In this document: positions 36,034 through 44,779 of the stretch, one piece after another
How positions within the stretch are numbered: position 1 is the first letter of the stretch
Layout of the letters: each line of letters starts with the position of its first letter
Assembly: GCA_913060865.1 (NCBI GenBank)
Contig: CAJXTU010000001.1
Location: 310,001 to 374,000, forward strand
Direction: 5' to 3'
Source: an uncultured Cycloclasticus sp.
GTDB lineage: Bacteria > Pseudomonadota > Gammaproteobacteria > Methylococcales > Cycloclasticaceae
Length of the DNA: 64,000 nucleotides
Position numbers and translations under genes: made by a program
Notes under the pieces: generated by a model
The model's database searches: none
What the model saw: only the letters and a program-made list of their open reading frames with translations
What the model was told of the DNA's origin: nothing

Positions 36034-37137
36034 TTGGACTATTTACGGTATTACCTTGGCGCATTGGTTATTTTTATTGGGATTATTGGTTTTTATCTAG
36101 GTGGCCCATGGGTTTGGCTGGGTGCAAGTACTTTTATTCCCCTTATATTGATGGATATTTTTTCAGCAAAAGACCTCAGGGCGCGCACTATCTCAATGCC
36201 TTGGCTTGCTGATTTGCCGCTTCATATGCACTTTTTTTTCATGGTGGCCTTGTATGCTGCACTTTTCTATTGGGTCAGGGCTGAGCAAGAGTTTACGCAA
36301 TCGATTCCTATTAGCTACCTCTTAGGCGCAATACTTTCCATGGCCTTATTTAATGTTGCGCCTACCGCTGGTATTGGCCACGAGTTACTGCATAGGAGAA
36401 ACCCCATTTCGCGTTTCTTTGGTACGTTGGTCGGCACATTCGTTGCTGACCCTACTCGCGATGTTGCACACGCTCACACCCATCATATTCACTTAGGAAC
36501 AGTTAATGATTCTGATACATGCCCTCGTGGTAAAACAATTTATAGCTTTGCCTTTAGCGCAACTTGGGGTAGCCTAAAAGATTTTTACCGCATGGAGAAA
36601 GCTAGGTGTGTTGCGATGGGTGAATCAATTCTTTCACCTAAGGGGCGTATATTTAAAGCGCTAGCTCAATTGGGCGGTTTATTATTAATTAGCTTCTTGG
36701 CTGCGGGTATGTATGGTTTTATTATTGTTTCAAGTAGTTTGGTTTTAGCGAAACTATTTATTGAAATGCTTAATTATTTTCAACACTATGGGATTGTTCG
36801 AGTCGAGAAATCTCCTAATCAAAGCCACCATTTATGGAATCACCTATCACCTATTTCAAGAGTTATTGCATTTGAAATAACAAATCATAATGATCATCAT
36901 CGGGACTCGTATATTCCGTACTACGAACTGAAACCTCATCTAACTGGTCCACAAATGCCGAGTATATTTTTATGCTTTTTAAGTGGGCTCATTCCACCTA
37001 TATGGTTTAAATATATTGCAAAACCAAAACTTAAGGACTGGGATCTCAACTACGCAACTGCTGATGAAAAAGAGCTGGCTCGAGCCGCAAATAAAAAAGC
37101 AGGCTGGCCTGATTGGTTAGCAAATTCAGAAGCCTAA
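36034..37137 (+). CDS. AlkB/XylM-type membrane diiron hydroxylase
   Basis: A 367-residue integral-membrane non-haem diiron hydroxylase. About six hydrophobic segments surround the histidine boxes HELLH (116-120), HAHTHH (146-151), the NYFQHYGIVR motif (His251) and NHNDHH (284-289). These are the boxes of alkane 1-monooxygenases and the xylene/cymene monooxygenases. The enzyme would hydroxylate a terminal methyl group using electrons from rubredoxin or a ferredoxin reductase, neither of which is encoded nearby. The best start is TTG 36034 with GGGAGGGG just upstream. The usual RHSDHH third box is NHNDHH here. Confidence 0.88.
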   Translation: MDYLRYYLGALVIFIGIIGFYLGGPWVWLGASTFIPLILMDIFSAKDLRARTISMPWLADLPLHMHFFFMVALYAALFYWVRAEQEFTQSIPISYLLGAILSMALFNVAPTAGIGHELLHRRNPISRFFGTLVGTFVADPTRDVAHAHTHHIHLGTVNDSDTCPRGKTIYSFAFSATWGSLKDFYRMEKARCVAMGESILSPKGRIFKALAQLGGLLLISFLAAGMYGFIIVSSSLVLAKLFIEMLNYFQHYGIVRVEKSPNQSHHLWNHLSPISRVIAFEITNHNDHHRDSYIPYYELKPHLTGPQMPSIFLCFLSGLIPPIWFKYIAKPKLKDWDLNYATADEKELARAANKKAGWPDWLANSEA

Positions 37138-37336
37138 ATTCTAATAAAATTACGGAGGCTGTAGCCTGGTTTATTTGAAGTTTAGGCTGGGTAGTAATGG
37201 AACGTAAATGAGTTTGATTTACGTGGTAAATAACGTGCGCGCAAGTACATAGGGTCATGTTGGAATGTGGAGTCAGGTCAGGCCAGTCGTTCTTTATTCC
37301 TCAATTACATAACAATTACATAATAAGGATAAGCCA

Positions 37337-39010
37337 ATGATAGCTCCGCAAAATGGATATGTTTCAACAAGCCAGCAAACAATCAAAAAAGTGCCAGTTT
37401 TGGTTATTGGTGGTGGTCCTGTTGGGTTAACACTGGCGATGGATATTGCCTCGCACGGTGTGGAAACAATTATTTTGGAACAAAGAGCGGCTATGGAAGC
37501 GCCAGATCCACGTTGCAATCATGTGTCGGCAAGAACGATGGAGGTTTTTAGACGGCTTGGTTTTGCTGAAAAAGTTAGAAATACTGGTTTGCCTGCTGAC
37601 TATCCACACGATGTGTCCTATACCACGAGCCTTTTTGGTTATGAGCTTGGGCGGGTTAAAATCCCCTCAAGAGCCAATCGATTTAACGATGCGGGTTATG
37701 CAGACGGTGGCTGGCCGACGCCAGAACCACCTCACCGTATTAATCAATATTTTATGGAGCCAGTGCTGTTTAAGCATGCGTCTGAAAATGTTGAAAATTT
37801 AACTATTATGTCCAATTTTCGTGTCACAGACGTGAGCCCTTCAGATGATAAGGTTTATGTGACGGGTACTGATTTAGTAACCGGAGAAGCTTCAACCTTT
37901 GAAGCGATATATGTGGCGGGTTGTGATGGCGCTAGCAGTATGGTTCGTAAAACTTTAGGCATTAAGCTTCAAGGTGATGATAACTTAATGCACTCGATGA
38001 TGGCGAGTATCACGGCCCCGGACCTTTTAAGCAAAGCAACGTGTAACCCAGCTTGGATGTATTGGGTGATGAATCCGACACAAGCCGGTTGTGTCATAGC
38101 GCTTGATGGTAAAGATAAGTGGGTGGTTAATGCTTTTTCTTCTACACAGTCTGATCCAGATACATTTGATTGGGAGGGGGCTGTACGTACTATTATTGGG
38201 GAGGATGTAGAGTTCACTATTGAGGCTAAAAAACCGTGGTCGGGTCGTCGCCTCGTGGCTGATAAATTTTCAGAAGGGCGTGTTTTTATTCTTGGTGATG
38301 CAGCGCATAATTGGTTACCAATGGCTGGATATGGAATGAACGCAGGCATTGCAGATGCCGCTAATTTAGCTTGGAAGATTGCCGCGGTCGTTAATGGGTG
38401 GGGGGATGAGAAATTACTCGATACCTTCCAGAATGAGCGTCAGCCGATTTTGGGCCAAGTGTCGTCAATTGCAATGAATATCCGCAAAAAAAATAATTTA
38501 AAGTTACCTAATTATATTGAAGAAGATAGTGAAAGAGGGCAGGCTGCACGTAAAGAAGTTGGCCAGTTTATGATGGAAACCGATAGCGCTCAATTTGCCT
38601 GCATTGGTTTAAATTTTGGCTATTTTTATGAGCAATCCCCCGTGATTGCTTATGATACAGGCACGCCCCCCACGTACACATTAGGAAATTATACCCCGTC
38701 AACGTGTCCAGGGTGTCGGGTCCCTCATACATGGATGGATGATGGTGCATCCTTATTCGACAAACTGGGGCCAGAATATACCTTGCTTTGCTTGGATAAA
38801 TCTATAGATCTTTCTATGTTTGAGCAGGTATCGACAAGCATGGCGTTTCCTTTAGAGATTCTTAATCTACAAGGTAAAGCAAACACAGCAGTATTTGATT
38901 TTCCGTTAGTGCTGGTAAGGCCCGACCAGCATATTGCGTGGCGTGGTACACACTTGCCATCTGACATAAAGGGGTTGCTTAATCATATTCGCGGCTCTAG
39001 TGCGGCATAA
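37337..39010 (+). CDS. FAD-dependent aromatic monooxygenase (PheA/TfdB/MhpA-like)
   Basis: A 557-residue flavoprotein hydroxylase. The FAD/NAD motifs are VIGGGPVGLTLAMDIASHG (24-42), VAGCDGASSMVRKTLG in the middle, and LGDAAHNWLPMAGYGMNAG with Gly320-Asp321. A C-terminal ~150 residues resembles the thioredoxin-like dimerisation domain of phenol hydroxylases. Such enzymes hydroxylate phenolic rings with NAD(P)H. The substrate is unknown; a phenol or salicylate-like intermediate would suit the neighbouring oxygenases. It follows the AlkB-like gene after 199 bp, and AAGGATAAG precedes the ATG. Confidence 0.88.
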   Translation: MIAPQNGYVSTSQQTIKKVPVLVIGGGPVGLTLAMDIASHGVETIILEQRAAMEAPDPRCNHVSARTMEVFRRLGFAEKVRNTGLPADYPHDVSYTTSLFGYELGRVKIPSRANRFNDAGYADGGWPTPEPPHRINQYFMEPVLFKHASENVENLTIMSNFRVTDVSPSDDKVYVTGTDLVTGEASTFEAIYVAGCDGASSMVRKTLGIKLQGDDNLMHSMMASITAPDLLSKATCNPAWMYWVMNPTQAGCVIALDGKDKWVVNAFSSTQSDPDTFDWEGAVRTIIGEDVEFTIEAKKPWSGRRLVADKFSEGRVFILGDAAHNWLPMAGYGMNAGIADAANLAWKIAAVVNGWGDEKLLDTFQNERQPILGQVSSIAMNIRKKNNLKLPNYIEEDSERGQAARKEVGQFMMETDSAQFACIGLNFGYFYEQSPVIAYDTGTPPTYTLGNYTPSTCPGCRVPHTWMDDGASLFDKLGPEYTLLCLDKSIDLSMFEQVSTSMAFPLEILNLQGKANTAVFDFPLVLVRPDQHIAWRGTHLPSDIKGLLNHIRGSSAA

Positions 39011-39022
39011 AATTAAGAGCGT

Positions 39023-39100
39023 CAGACTTGATTGATTTTAGCTTTAGGCTACCTAAGCCCTCACGACTTATCCACCACAGGTCTACATCAATCGAGTCTG
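39023..39100. repeat. imperfect inverted repeat between convergent genes
   Basis: CAGACTTGATTGAT (39023-39036) and ATCAATCGAGTCTG (39087-39100) are complementary at 13 of 14 positions across a ~50-nt loop that itself contains a small TTAGG/CCTAA stem. It lies between convergent genes and may help transcription termination, although T-runs are weak. Confidence 0.45.
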
Positions 39101-39107
39101 AGTATAT

Positions 39108-39911
39108 TTAATTTTTCTCACCACCTGATTTAGGTAAACACGCCATAATAGCGGGATGTTGCCCTGCCAGTGCTTTGTCAATTAAACCTGGAAACAGCCC
39201 ATTTAAACGTCCGAATAGTCGTTCTTGCCAACCAACAAAATGTCTAGCCTTCTTACTTTGTAAGAACGCCACGAACTCAGCGGCTACTTTTTCAGGGGTA
39301 TCTATATTTGCTTTAATAGCAATATTAAGCGCTTCTGCATTCGCATCGTTGAAGGGTGTTTTGGTGCCACGAGGCGCGAAATAGCGAACATCAACCGTGC
39401 CACCATGAAGCTCTCGTCGTAGTGCTTCGGTGAAACCTTTTAAACCGTATTTGCTGGCGCTATACACGGTGAAACCCGCAAATGCTAAGCTGGCAAAGGC
39501 TGAGCCAATATTTACAATCTGGGTAGATGGTTTCGCTTGTAATAACGGCAATAATTGTTGTGTTAATAAAATGGTACTGGTTAAGTTAATATTAATAACC
39601 GAAGCGATTTTTTCCTCACTCATCGATTCAAAACGTGTAAATGCACTGACACCGGCGTTGTTAATAAGCATATCAAGGCCACCCGCACGTTGTTCACAAT
39701 GTTCTTTAATGGTCTGCCGACCTGCTGAAGATGAAATGTCGGCGACTAGAACATCATGCCGGCCAGACAGTTTTTGGTTGACGGTTTCAAGGTTTTCTTG
39801 CTGTCGCCCTACTAAAATAAGCTGTGCGCCCAATTCAGATAACTCTTTGGCGATTGCGGCACCAATACCACTACCTGCACCTGTTAGTAGGATCACTTTA
39901 TTGTTATACAT
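39108..39911 (-). CDS. short-chain dehydrogenase/reductase
   Basis: A 267-residue classical SDR. The cofactor motif is LTGAGSGIGAAIAKEL (about 7-22), NNAGVS is at about residue 87, and the catalytic YSASK occurs in FTVYSASKYGLKGFTEALRR. It would oxidise an alcohol or reduce a ketone with NAD(P). It ends the catabolic block on the opposite strand and could act on a hydroxylated product, but nothing in the sequence fixes the substrate. Confidence 0.88.
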   Translation of the reverse strand: MYNNKVILLTGAGSGIGAAIAKELSELGAQLILVGRQQENLETVNQKLSGRHDVLVADISSSAGRQTIKEHCEQRAGGLDMLINNAGVSAFTRFESMSEEKIASVININLTSTILLTQQLLPLLQAKPSTQIVNIGSAFASLAFAGFTVYSASKYGLKGFTEALRRELHGGTVDVRYFAPRGTKTPFNDANAEALNIAIKANIDTPEKVAAEFVAFLQSKKARHFVGWQERLFGRLNGLFPGLIDKALAGQHPAIMACLPKSGGEKN

Positions 39912-40104
39912 CTAATCTCCTCTTTAATTTTATGGTCGGTGTATTAAAAGCTTTACCAGACAACTGTGGGTGTCTTGTAACTATACCCTCATTGTCATGT
40001 CATCGTTAAGTTGCTCAACTGCCTATAACAGCGGAGCAAAGAAAGGTACGTGGGCTTGTTAGCTTGAAAAAGTGAATCAAGAGAGCGAGCTCTTATTTTT
40101 GTGT

Positions 40105-40443
40105 CTAGGCTTTTTTAACAAAAATAGATTTAAGTTTCATCGGTCCAATACCAGTGATTTTGCAGTCGATGTCGTGATCGCCTTCGACTAATCGAATATT
40201 TTTTACTTTAGTGCCAACTTTTACCACGGCAGAGGATCCTTTTACTTTTAAATCTTTGATAACGCTCACCATGTCGCCATCTTTTAATAGGTTGCCGTTA
40301 GCGTCTTTTATAACCAGTTCATCACTATCGCTCTCGCTAGAGTCTTTAGACCATTCATGTGCACATTCTGGGCAAATATATAAACTGCCATCTTCGTAGG
40401 TGTATTCTGAATGACATTGTGGGCAGTTAGGTAAATCGCTCAT
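40105..40443 (-). CDS. yjdM: zinc-ribbon alkylphosphonate utilisation protein PhnA/YjdM
   Basis: A 112-residue protein with an N-terminal zinc ribbon ([21 protein letters not shown], two CxxC pairs) and the conserved C-terminal domain with [20 protein letters not shown] and KSIFVKKA. It matches the PhnA/YjdM family. Despite the old name, a phosphonate role is not supported here by any phn genes. It stands alone; a decayed transposase lies upstream. Confidence 0.92.
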   Translation of the reverse strand: MSDLPNCPQCHSEYTYEDGSLYICPECAHEWSKDSSESDSDELVIKDANGNLLKDGDMVSVIKDLKVKGSSAVVKVGTKVKNIRLVEGDHDIDCKITGIGPMKLKSIFVKKA

Positions 40444-40565
40444 AGTTGACTCTTAGTTGTCTGATTGGCAAGCTTTCATTATAAGGAGTTTGCGTTGTGT
40501 AACGATAGCTTGGGTTTGTAATCCCCCTCCCCATTAACAACCGAGAAGTTAAAAGTGGAAGATTG

Positions 40566-40860
40566 TTAATCTGCATTAAGTAACTGTCTGGGCAGTATGC
40601 CTCCAATAGCTGTATGCGGACGTTCACTATTGTAAAACTAAAGCTACTGCGTGGCCAAGAATTGAGCTTGTTCGACTGACTCAAAAGGTGTAAATCCAAT
40701 CATTTCTGTCGAGCCGTTCGATTAAATTGCTTAATATACGCATTCTGGATGGGCTTTCCTGGCTGAATATAAAGTTATGTAATCTGCTTGTTTGATTGTC
40801 CAGTCTTTCAGTGTCTGGCTAATGTACTTGGGGTCATTATACCCAAAGCACTCCGTGGTG
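40566..40860 (-). pseudogene. IS3-family transposase (OrfB) remnant
   Basis: On the minus strand, fragments in different frames rebuild an IS3-type integrase core: NDPKYISQTLKDW (a degraded DNGPEFIS motif), QPGKPIQNAYIKQFNRTARQ, then a stop, and SERPHTAIGGILP near the end at 40566. Stops and frameshifts interrupt it, and no intact OrfA or terminal repeats are visible. The ~290 bp farther upstream to 41150 have no confident assignment but include non-intact reading frames that may belong to the same or another decayed element. Confidence 0.7.
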
Positions 40861-41154
40861 CAGGCTCTCGCAACGTATCGCTAACATAATTTAAATTTGC
40901 GATAAGTTTATGATTAGGAACAGAGAGTATGCGGACTTTATCATTTGTTTTGGCTACCACGGCAATGACGTTAAGGTGGTTTTTTTGACGGCCGAAGGTT
41001 GGTTTCTGGGCATAGCCTGAGTTGGGGTGGTTATTATATTGCTTCTAATGAGTTAGCGCGGTTAGTATCTGATTTTCACACGGTTAGCAGTGTTTTTTTA
41101 ATAGATGAGATTGGGTAGCTGCTGATGCTGTATTTGATTGATTAATTTTTTATA

Positions 41155-41568
41155 TTATTCGGTTATTTTTCCACGCAACTTTTTTAGTTGGCCCCGTTGG
41201 GTTTTATTATCGGCACGTTTTTTCTTGGCATTTTTACTAGGCTTTGTTGTTCGTCGAGGCTTTTGGATAACCATTGCGCTTTTTATAATATCTTTTAGGC
41301 GTTCTAGCGCGTCAACTCGGTTCTTTTCTTGAGTGCGGTATTGTTGAGCCTTGATGATGATAACGCCTTCTTTGTTAATACGGTGGTCTTGTTTAATGAG
41401 CAGGTGTTGTTTGACAAACTCGGGTAATGATGAGGCATTAATATCAAAACGTAAGTGAATGGCCGAGGACACTTTGTTAACATTCTGGCCGCCAGCTCCT
41501 TGCGCTCGAATGGCGGTTAGCTCGACTTCATCATCTGCAATAGTGATATGAGGGGTGATGATTAACAC
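41155..41568 (-). CDS. arfB: ribosome rescue hydrolase ArfB (YaeJ)
   Basis: A 137-residue peptidyl-tRNA hydrolase of the class I release factor family. The catalytic GGQ is at residues 26-28 (AQGAGGQNVNKVSS), and a long Lys/Arg-rich C-terminal tail (about 100-137) would enter the empty mRNA channel of a stalled ribosome. It frees non-stop ribosomes. It is 5 bp downstream of the FetB-like gene, probably by chance in one transcript. Confidence 0.93.
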   Translation of the reverse strand: MLIITPHITIADDEVELTAIRAQGAGGQNVNKVSSAIHLRFDINASSLPEFVKQHLLIKQDHRINKEGVIIIKAQQYRTQEKNRVDALERLKDIIKSAMVIQKPRRTTKPSKNAKKKRADNKTQRGQLKKLRGKITE

Positions 41569-41573
41569 GTGCT

Positions 41574-42302
41574 TTATCTGGACTTCGTTAATTTGGCACT
41601 AAAAGTTGGTTTAGCTAATACGAGAAAAAAGGCGGTGGATAACACAGATGATGCGAATATCATGCACATCACCATAATTTGATAACGCACCGCAATCAGT
41701 GGTGATACACCCGATAATATTTGCCCTGTCATCATGCCGGGTAGTGATACGAGGCCGACGGCAAATAATGAGTTTATAACGGGGATAAGGGACGCATGAA
41801 GGGCAATATGGCGGGCCTCGATGTATAAAACGTTGCGATCTATTTCTGCGTTCATTCGTTCCGCAGCTAAGCTAACGCTATTCATCGCGTTGGCAAAAAT
41901 CATTCCGGCCAATGGGATGATGAGCTGAGGTAAGTACCAGGGATCTAAATTAAGGACACCTTGAGTAATAATAAGCAGCGTAAAACCACCTCCAAGGGCA
42001 ATAGAGAGAAAGGCGTATTTATATAGTGTGCGACGCTCTATAGGGATGGTTCCCAGTGCAATCCAACTCGAGGCAAACACCATAATAGCTAAAACGGTTA
42101 TAACGATGGCGGCATTATCGGCATCAAAAATATAACTTAATAGATAACCGACTAGGAGTAATTGAACCAACATTCTGGCAAGGGCATATAGCGCATTACT
42201 TGAGCTTAATGACCATTTAAATAAAATGGCCAAAGCGAAGAGTACCGGAATAAATGACAGCGAGAGGTTTAGTAACGGGATGTTTTGTATTTCGTGTCCC
42301 AT
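41574..42302 (-). CDS. FetB/YbbM-type ABC transporter permease
   Basis: A 242-residue membrane protein with about seven hydrophobic segments. The family block PLAGMIFANAMNSVSLAAERM and SLPGMMTGQILSGVSPLIAVRYQIM are typical of the UPF0014 family, whose E. coli member FetB acts with the ATPase FetA in iron homeostasis. No ATPase gene adjoins it, so it is an orphan permease here or uses a distant partner. ArfB follows closely downstream. Confidence 0.85.
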   Translation of the reverse strand: MGHEIQNIPLLNLSLSFIPVLFALAILFKWSLSSSNALYALARMLVQLLLVGYLLSYIFDADNAAIVITVLAIMVFASSWIALGTIPIERRTLYKYAFLSIALGGGFTLLIITQGVLNLDPWYLPQLIIPLAGMIFANAMNSVSLAAERMNAEIDRNVLYIEARHIALHASLIPVINSLFAVGLVSLPGMMTGQILSGVSPLIAVRYQIMVMCMIFASSVLSTAFFLVLAKPTFSAKLTKSR

Positions 42303-42326
42303 GAATTCGCCGTTATAAGCAGACCG

Positions 42327-42548
42327 TTATGAACGCTTTTCAGCTTGACGTTTATTTCGTGCACTTTGCTTTTGTAAGAATAAGGCGAGTTCCTTTTTTG
42401 CCCATTCGACAGCGTCAGCTTCGGATTTAAAACCCGCTTGAGTTTTTGAAATAACGGTTTTTTTCGAACTGGCTCGACGGACGATATCGGCTCTCCAAGT
42501 GTCTTTTTCTTCGGATATCTGGAAATCGTATTTTTTACTAATGCTCAT
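42327..42548 (-). CDS. DUF3622 small protein
   Basis: A 73-residue basic protein, MSISKKYDFQISEEKDTW then a conserved WAKKELALFL helix, matching the DUF3622 family of unknown function. It has a short beta-rich N-terminus and a Lys/Arg-rich C-terminal helix (KQSARNKRQAEKR). It lies 23 bp after the CvfB-like gene on the same strand, so the two may be co-transcribed. Confidence 0.7.
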   Translation of the reverse strand: MSISKKYDFQISEEKDTWRADIVRRASSKKTVISKTQAGFKSEADAVEWAKKELALFLQKQSARNKRQAEKRS

Positions 42549-42571
42549 AGTGTATATAGGGGATGTTGAGT

Positions 42572-43414
42572 TTAAGAATCTGTTTTTAACAAGCGAATTC
42601 CGTCTTTTTCGATACTGATAACGCGCTGTTTATATAAGCCACCAATAGCTTTTTTGAAAGCACCTTTGCTCATGCCAAAGGTGTCGGAAATAATGTCTGG
42701 GCTGGATTTGTCATGAACGGGTGCGAAGCCGCCTTTTTTCTCTAAATAATTAAGAATAATTTTGCTGTATTTATCGCGCGTTTCTTTGCCGCCTTGCAGG
42801 CTTAAATCAATTTTTCCATCTTCACGGACACGTTTAATAAAGCCTTTTTTAGATTGCCCAAAGCTCAGTTGTTGGAAAACATCATTGTTGTACAAAACAC
42901 CCCAGTGGCTATGATTGATAATGGCCTTAAAGCCTAAGGGCGTGCTGTTGGCAATAATAAGGTCAACTTGTTGTTGTGGGGTGAAATCATGCGGTGCTTC
43001 ATCGTCAATGAACTTGTCGACTTTTGATGAGGCTACGATGCGACCATCATTTTTATCTCGGTAGAGGTAAACGAGATACGACTTATCAACTTCCATTGGG
43101 CGGTGTTGTTCAGCAAAAGGAACAAGCACATCTTTTTCTAAACCCCAGTCTAAAAATGCGCCTACGTGCGTGCGTGCAACGGCTTTAAGATACGCGAATT
43201 CGCCAACTTTCGCTTTAGGGACTTTGGTGGTCGCAATGGGTCGATCTTCTGAGTCGAGGTAGAGGAAAACGTATAATTGCGAACCGACGGCTAAATCTTT
43301 AGGGGCGTGTTTGCCTGGCAGTAATACTTCGCCTAATTCTTTCGCGTCTAGGTAAAAGCCAAAGTCCAATGCCTTGATGACTTCTAATTGATATGTGTCG
43401 CCAACCTTTATCAC
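42572..43414 (-). CDS. CvfB-like S1 RNA-binding protein
   Basis: A 280-residue protein of the CvfB/YitL family. Repeated S1-type barrels are seen at the N-terminus (MIKVGDTYQLEVIKALDFGFYLD) and again at FAYLKAVARTHVGAFLDWG and FKAIINHSHWGVLYN. The C-terminal ~60 residues (FGMSKGAFKKAIGGLYKQRVI) form a winged helix. It probably binds RNA in the cytoplasm. In staphylococci CvfB affects virulence gene expression; the role here is unknown. AAGGTTGGCGACACATAT follows the start in the sequence. Confidence 0.85.
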   Translation of the reverse strand: MIKVGDTYQLEVIKALDFGFYLDAKELGEVLLPGKHAPKDLAVGSQLYVFLYLDSEDRPIATTKVPKAKVGEFAYLKAVARTHVGAFLDWGLEKDVLVPFAEQHRPMEVDKSYLVYLYRDKNDGRIVASSKVDKFIDDEAPHDFTPQQQVDLIIANSTPLGFKAIINHSHWGVLYNNDVFQQLSFGQSKKGFIKRVREDGKIDLSLQGGKETRDKYSKIILNYLEKKGGFAPVHDKSSPDIISDTFGMSKGAFKKAIGGLYKQRVISIEKDGIRLLKTDS

Positions 43415-43511
43415 GATATTTGCCTAATTCGGTGTTTAATAAAACAATTATACAGGTCGCAGCGTGTTTATATGATTAAAACAGAGCTGATGAATAATGG
43501 CGGTAACATCG

Positions 43512-43937
43512 TTATTTATTATCCCAGTAACGCTGCATTTCGTAATATAAAAATGAAGCAGTCCAAGTGATTAATACCAGCCCGGTTAATGACTCAAGGC
43601 CGGTTAAATGGCGTAAATCACCGATCGGTTGGATATCGCCAAAGCCTAGCGTGGTAAACGTAGTGAAGGATAAGTAGGTGCAATCCAGTAAGCTGCCGTC
43701 AAAATTACCCTCTAAATGTCCCCAGCCGTCGGCATGATGCATAAAATAGAATGCCAAAGCGAAGACCCAAACTTCTACCGCGTGCGCAATCAGCGCAGCA
43801 AAAACACCAAAAAGAATTCTAAATCGGTGCTTTAGCTTCATGGTGGGAATGTATCGGGATATGCGGTATAAAAATTCGTAATGAATAATGACCGCAATCG
43901 CAACGACAAAAGAGTTTAAAACAAATATATGAATCAT
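43512..43937 (-). CDS. two-TM potassium-channel-like protein
   Basis: A 141-residue membrane protein with a hydrophobic N-terminal segment, a second helix around residues 40-65, a pore loop TTFTTLGFGDIQPIG and a final helix SLTGLVLITWTASFLYY. TLGFGD replaces the TVGYGD selectivity filter but is a known variant. It belongs to the Ion_trans_2 superfamily. Lack of a regulatory domain suggests a simple tetrameric channel. Monocistronic. Confidence 0.8.
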   Translation of the reverse strand: MIHIFVLNSFVVAIAVIIHYEFLYRISRYIPTMKLKHRFRILFGVFAALIAHAVEVWVFALAFYFMHHADGWGHLEGNFDGSLLDCTYLSFTTFTTLGFGDIQPIGDLRHLTGLESLTGLVLITWTASFLYYEMQRYWDNK

Positions 43938-44076
43938 CGTGTAGGAAAAAATAAGGCGTTAAATATTGAGGTTATTAATGGGTATGTTTTGATAACTATT
44001 AGTGTCGCTTTATCCCAGTTTATTGGCAGCAAAGTAGCTCGTTTTAAGCGTATTTTTTACCCACATATTGGCCCCG

Positions 44077-44370
44077 TCAAGTTGGGATAGTGGTCAAGTA
44101 TCGTGTGACAGGCGGTGATGATAGTAGATTGAGAAGCTTGCTTGCATCACCTCGTTCAGTACGCCATGTTATATAGTTTTCGTGATCAATTCGCTGTTGC
44201 CATTGCTCTAGTAAAACAATATTGTGAATATCATCTTCATTACTAGTCATTACAGAGCTTATATAGCCTTTATATGCACGAGTGTCAGCAAGAGTGGCTG
44301 TCAAAAAGCTTAATAACTCTTCTCGGTTTTCGGGGCTAACATGTAAATCTAAAATAACATTAACAGACAT
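44077..44370 (-). CDS. antibiotic biosynthesis monooxygenase (ABM) domain protein
   Basis: A 97-residue dimeric alpha-beta barrel protein. NVILDLHVSPENREELLSFL and VLLEQWQQRIDHENYITWR are characteristic of the ABM fold. Members include quinone-forming monooxygenases and haem-degrading enzymes, but many have no known activity. No haem-binding signature is obvious. It is alone on the minus strand. Confidence 0.75.
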   Translation of the reverse strand: MSVNVILDLHVSPENREELLSFLTATLADTRAYKGYISSVMTSNEDDIHNIVLLEQWQQRIDHENYITWRTERGDASKLLNLLSSPPVTRYLTTIPT

Positions 44371-44779
44371 GCCGGATCCTTTTTAATGATTTACTCTTAA
44401 GGGCCATTCAGTATATGCCTATAAATTGAAGCTCGCAATAAGCAGAAAGAAGTCTGAAATATTGACCATACTATCTGCCTGATAAGGGGTTGTATTGAGT
44501 GTTAGTAACGACGAGCATAGGTGTACGTGTGGTTATTATTAAGCTGCCTAGTAGGGTTTGAGTTTGACTTGCTTAGCGGTCCGTTAGTGTGAACATCGGC
44601 GGTCTGTAAAAAAGGGAGGGCTTTCATTAGTTAATGATTGCAGCTACATCATGCAGTGTTTTTTTTTATTGAATGCCACCTAGGGCTTAACTTTTTTCTT
44701 ATTACTGATTGTTTAGATAAAAAAGGTTTCGAGATTAAAGGGCTGAACTGCCTTATTGCAAATAACCCCTTGAGAGCCA
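44371..44779. other. intergenic region, no gene seen
   Basis: About 410 bp between the ABM gene and the TAXI gene. A T9 run follows GCAGTG at about 44660, but without a stable hairpin, and no frame has a credible start with coding character. No structured RNA was recognised. Confidence 0.5.
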
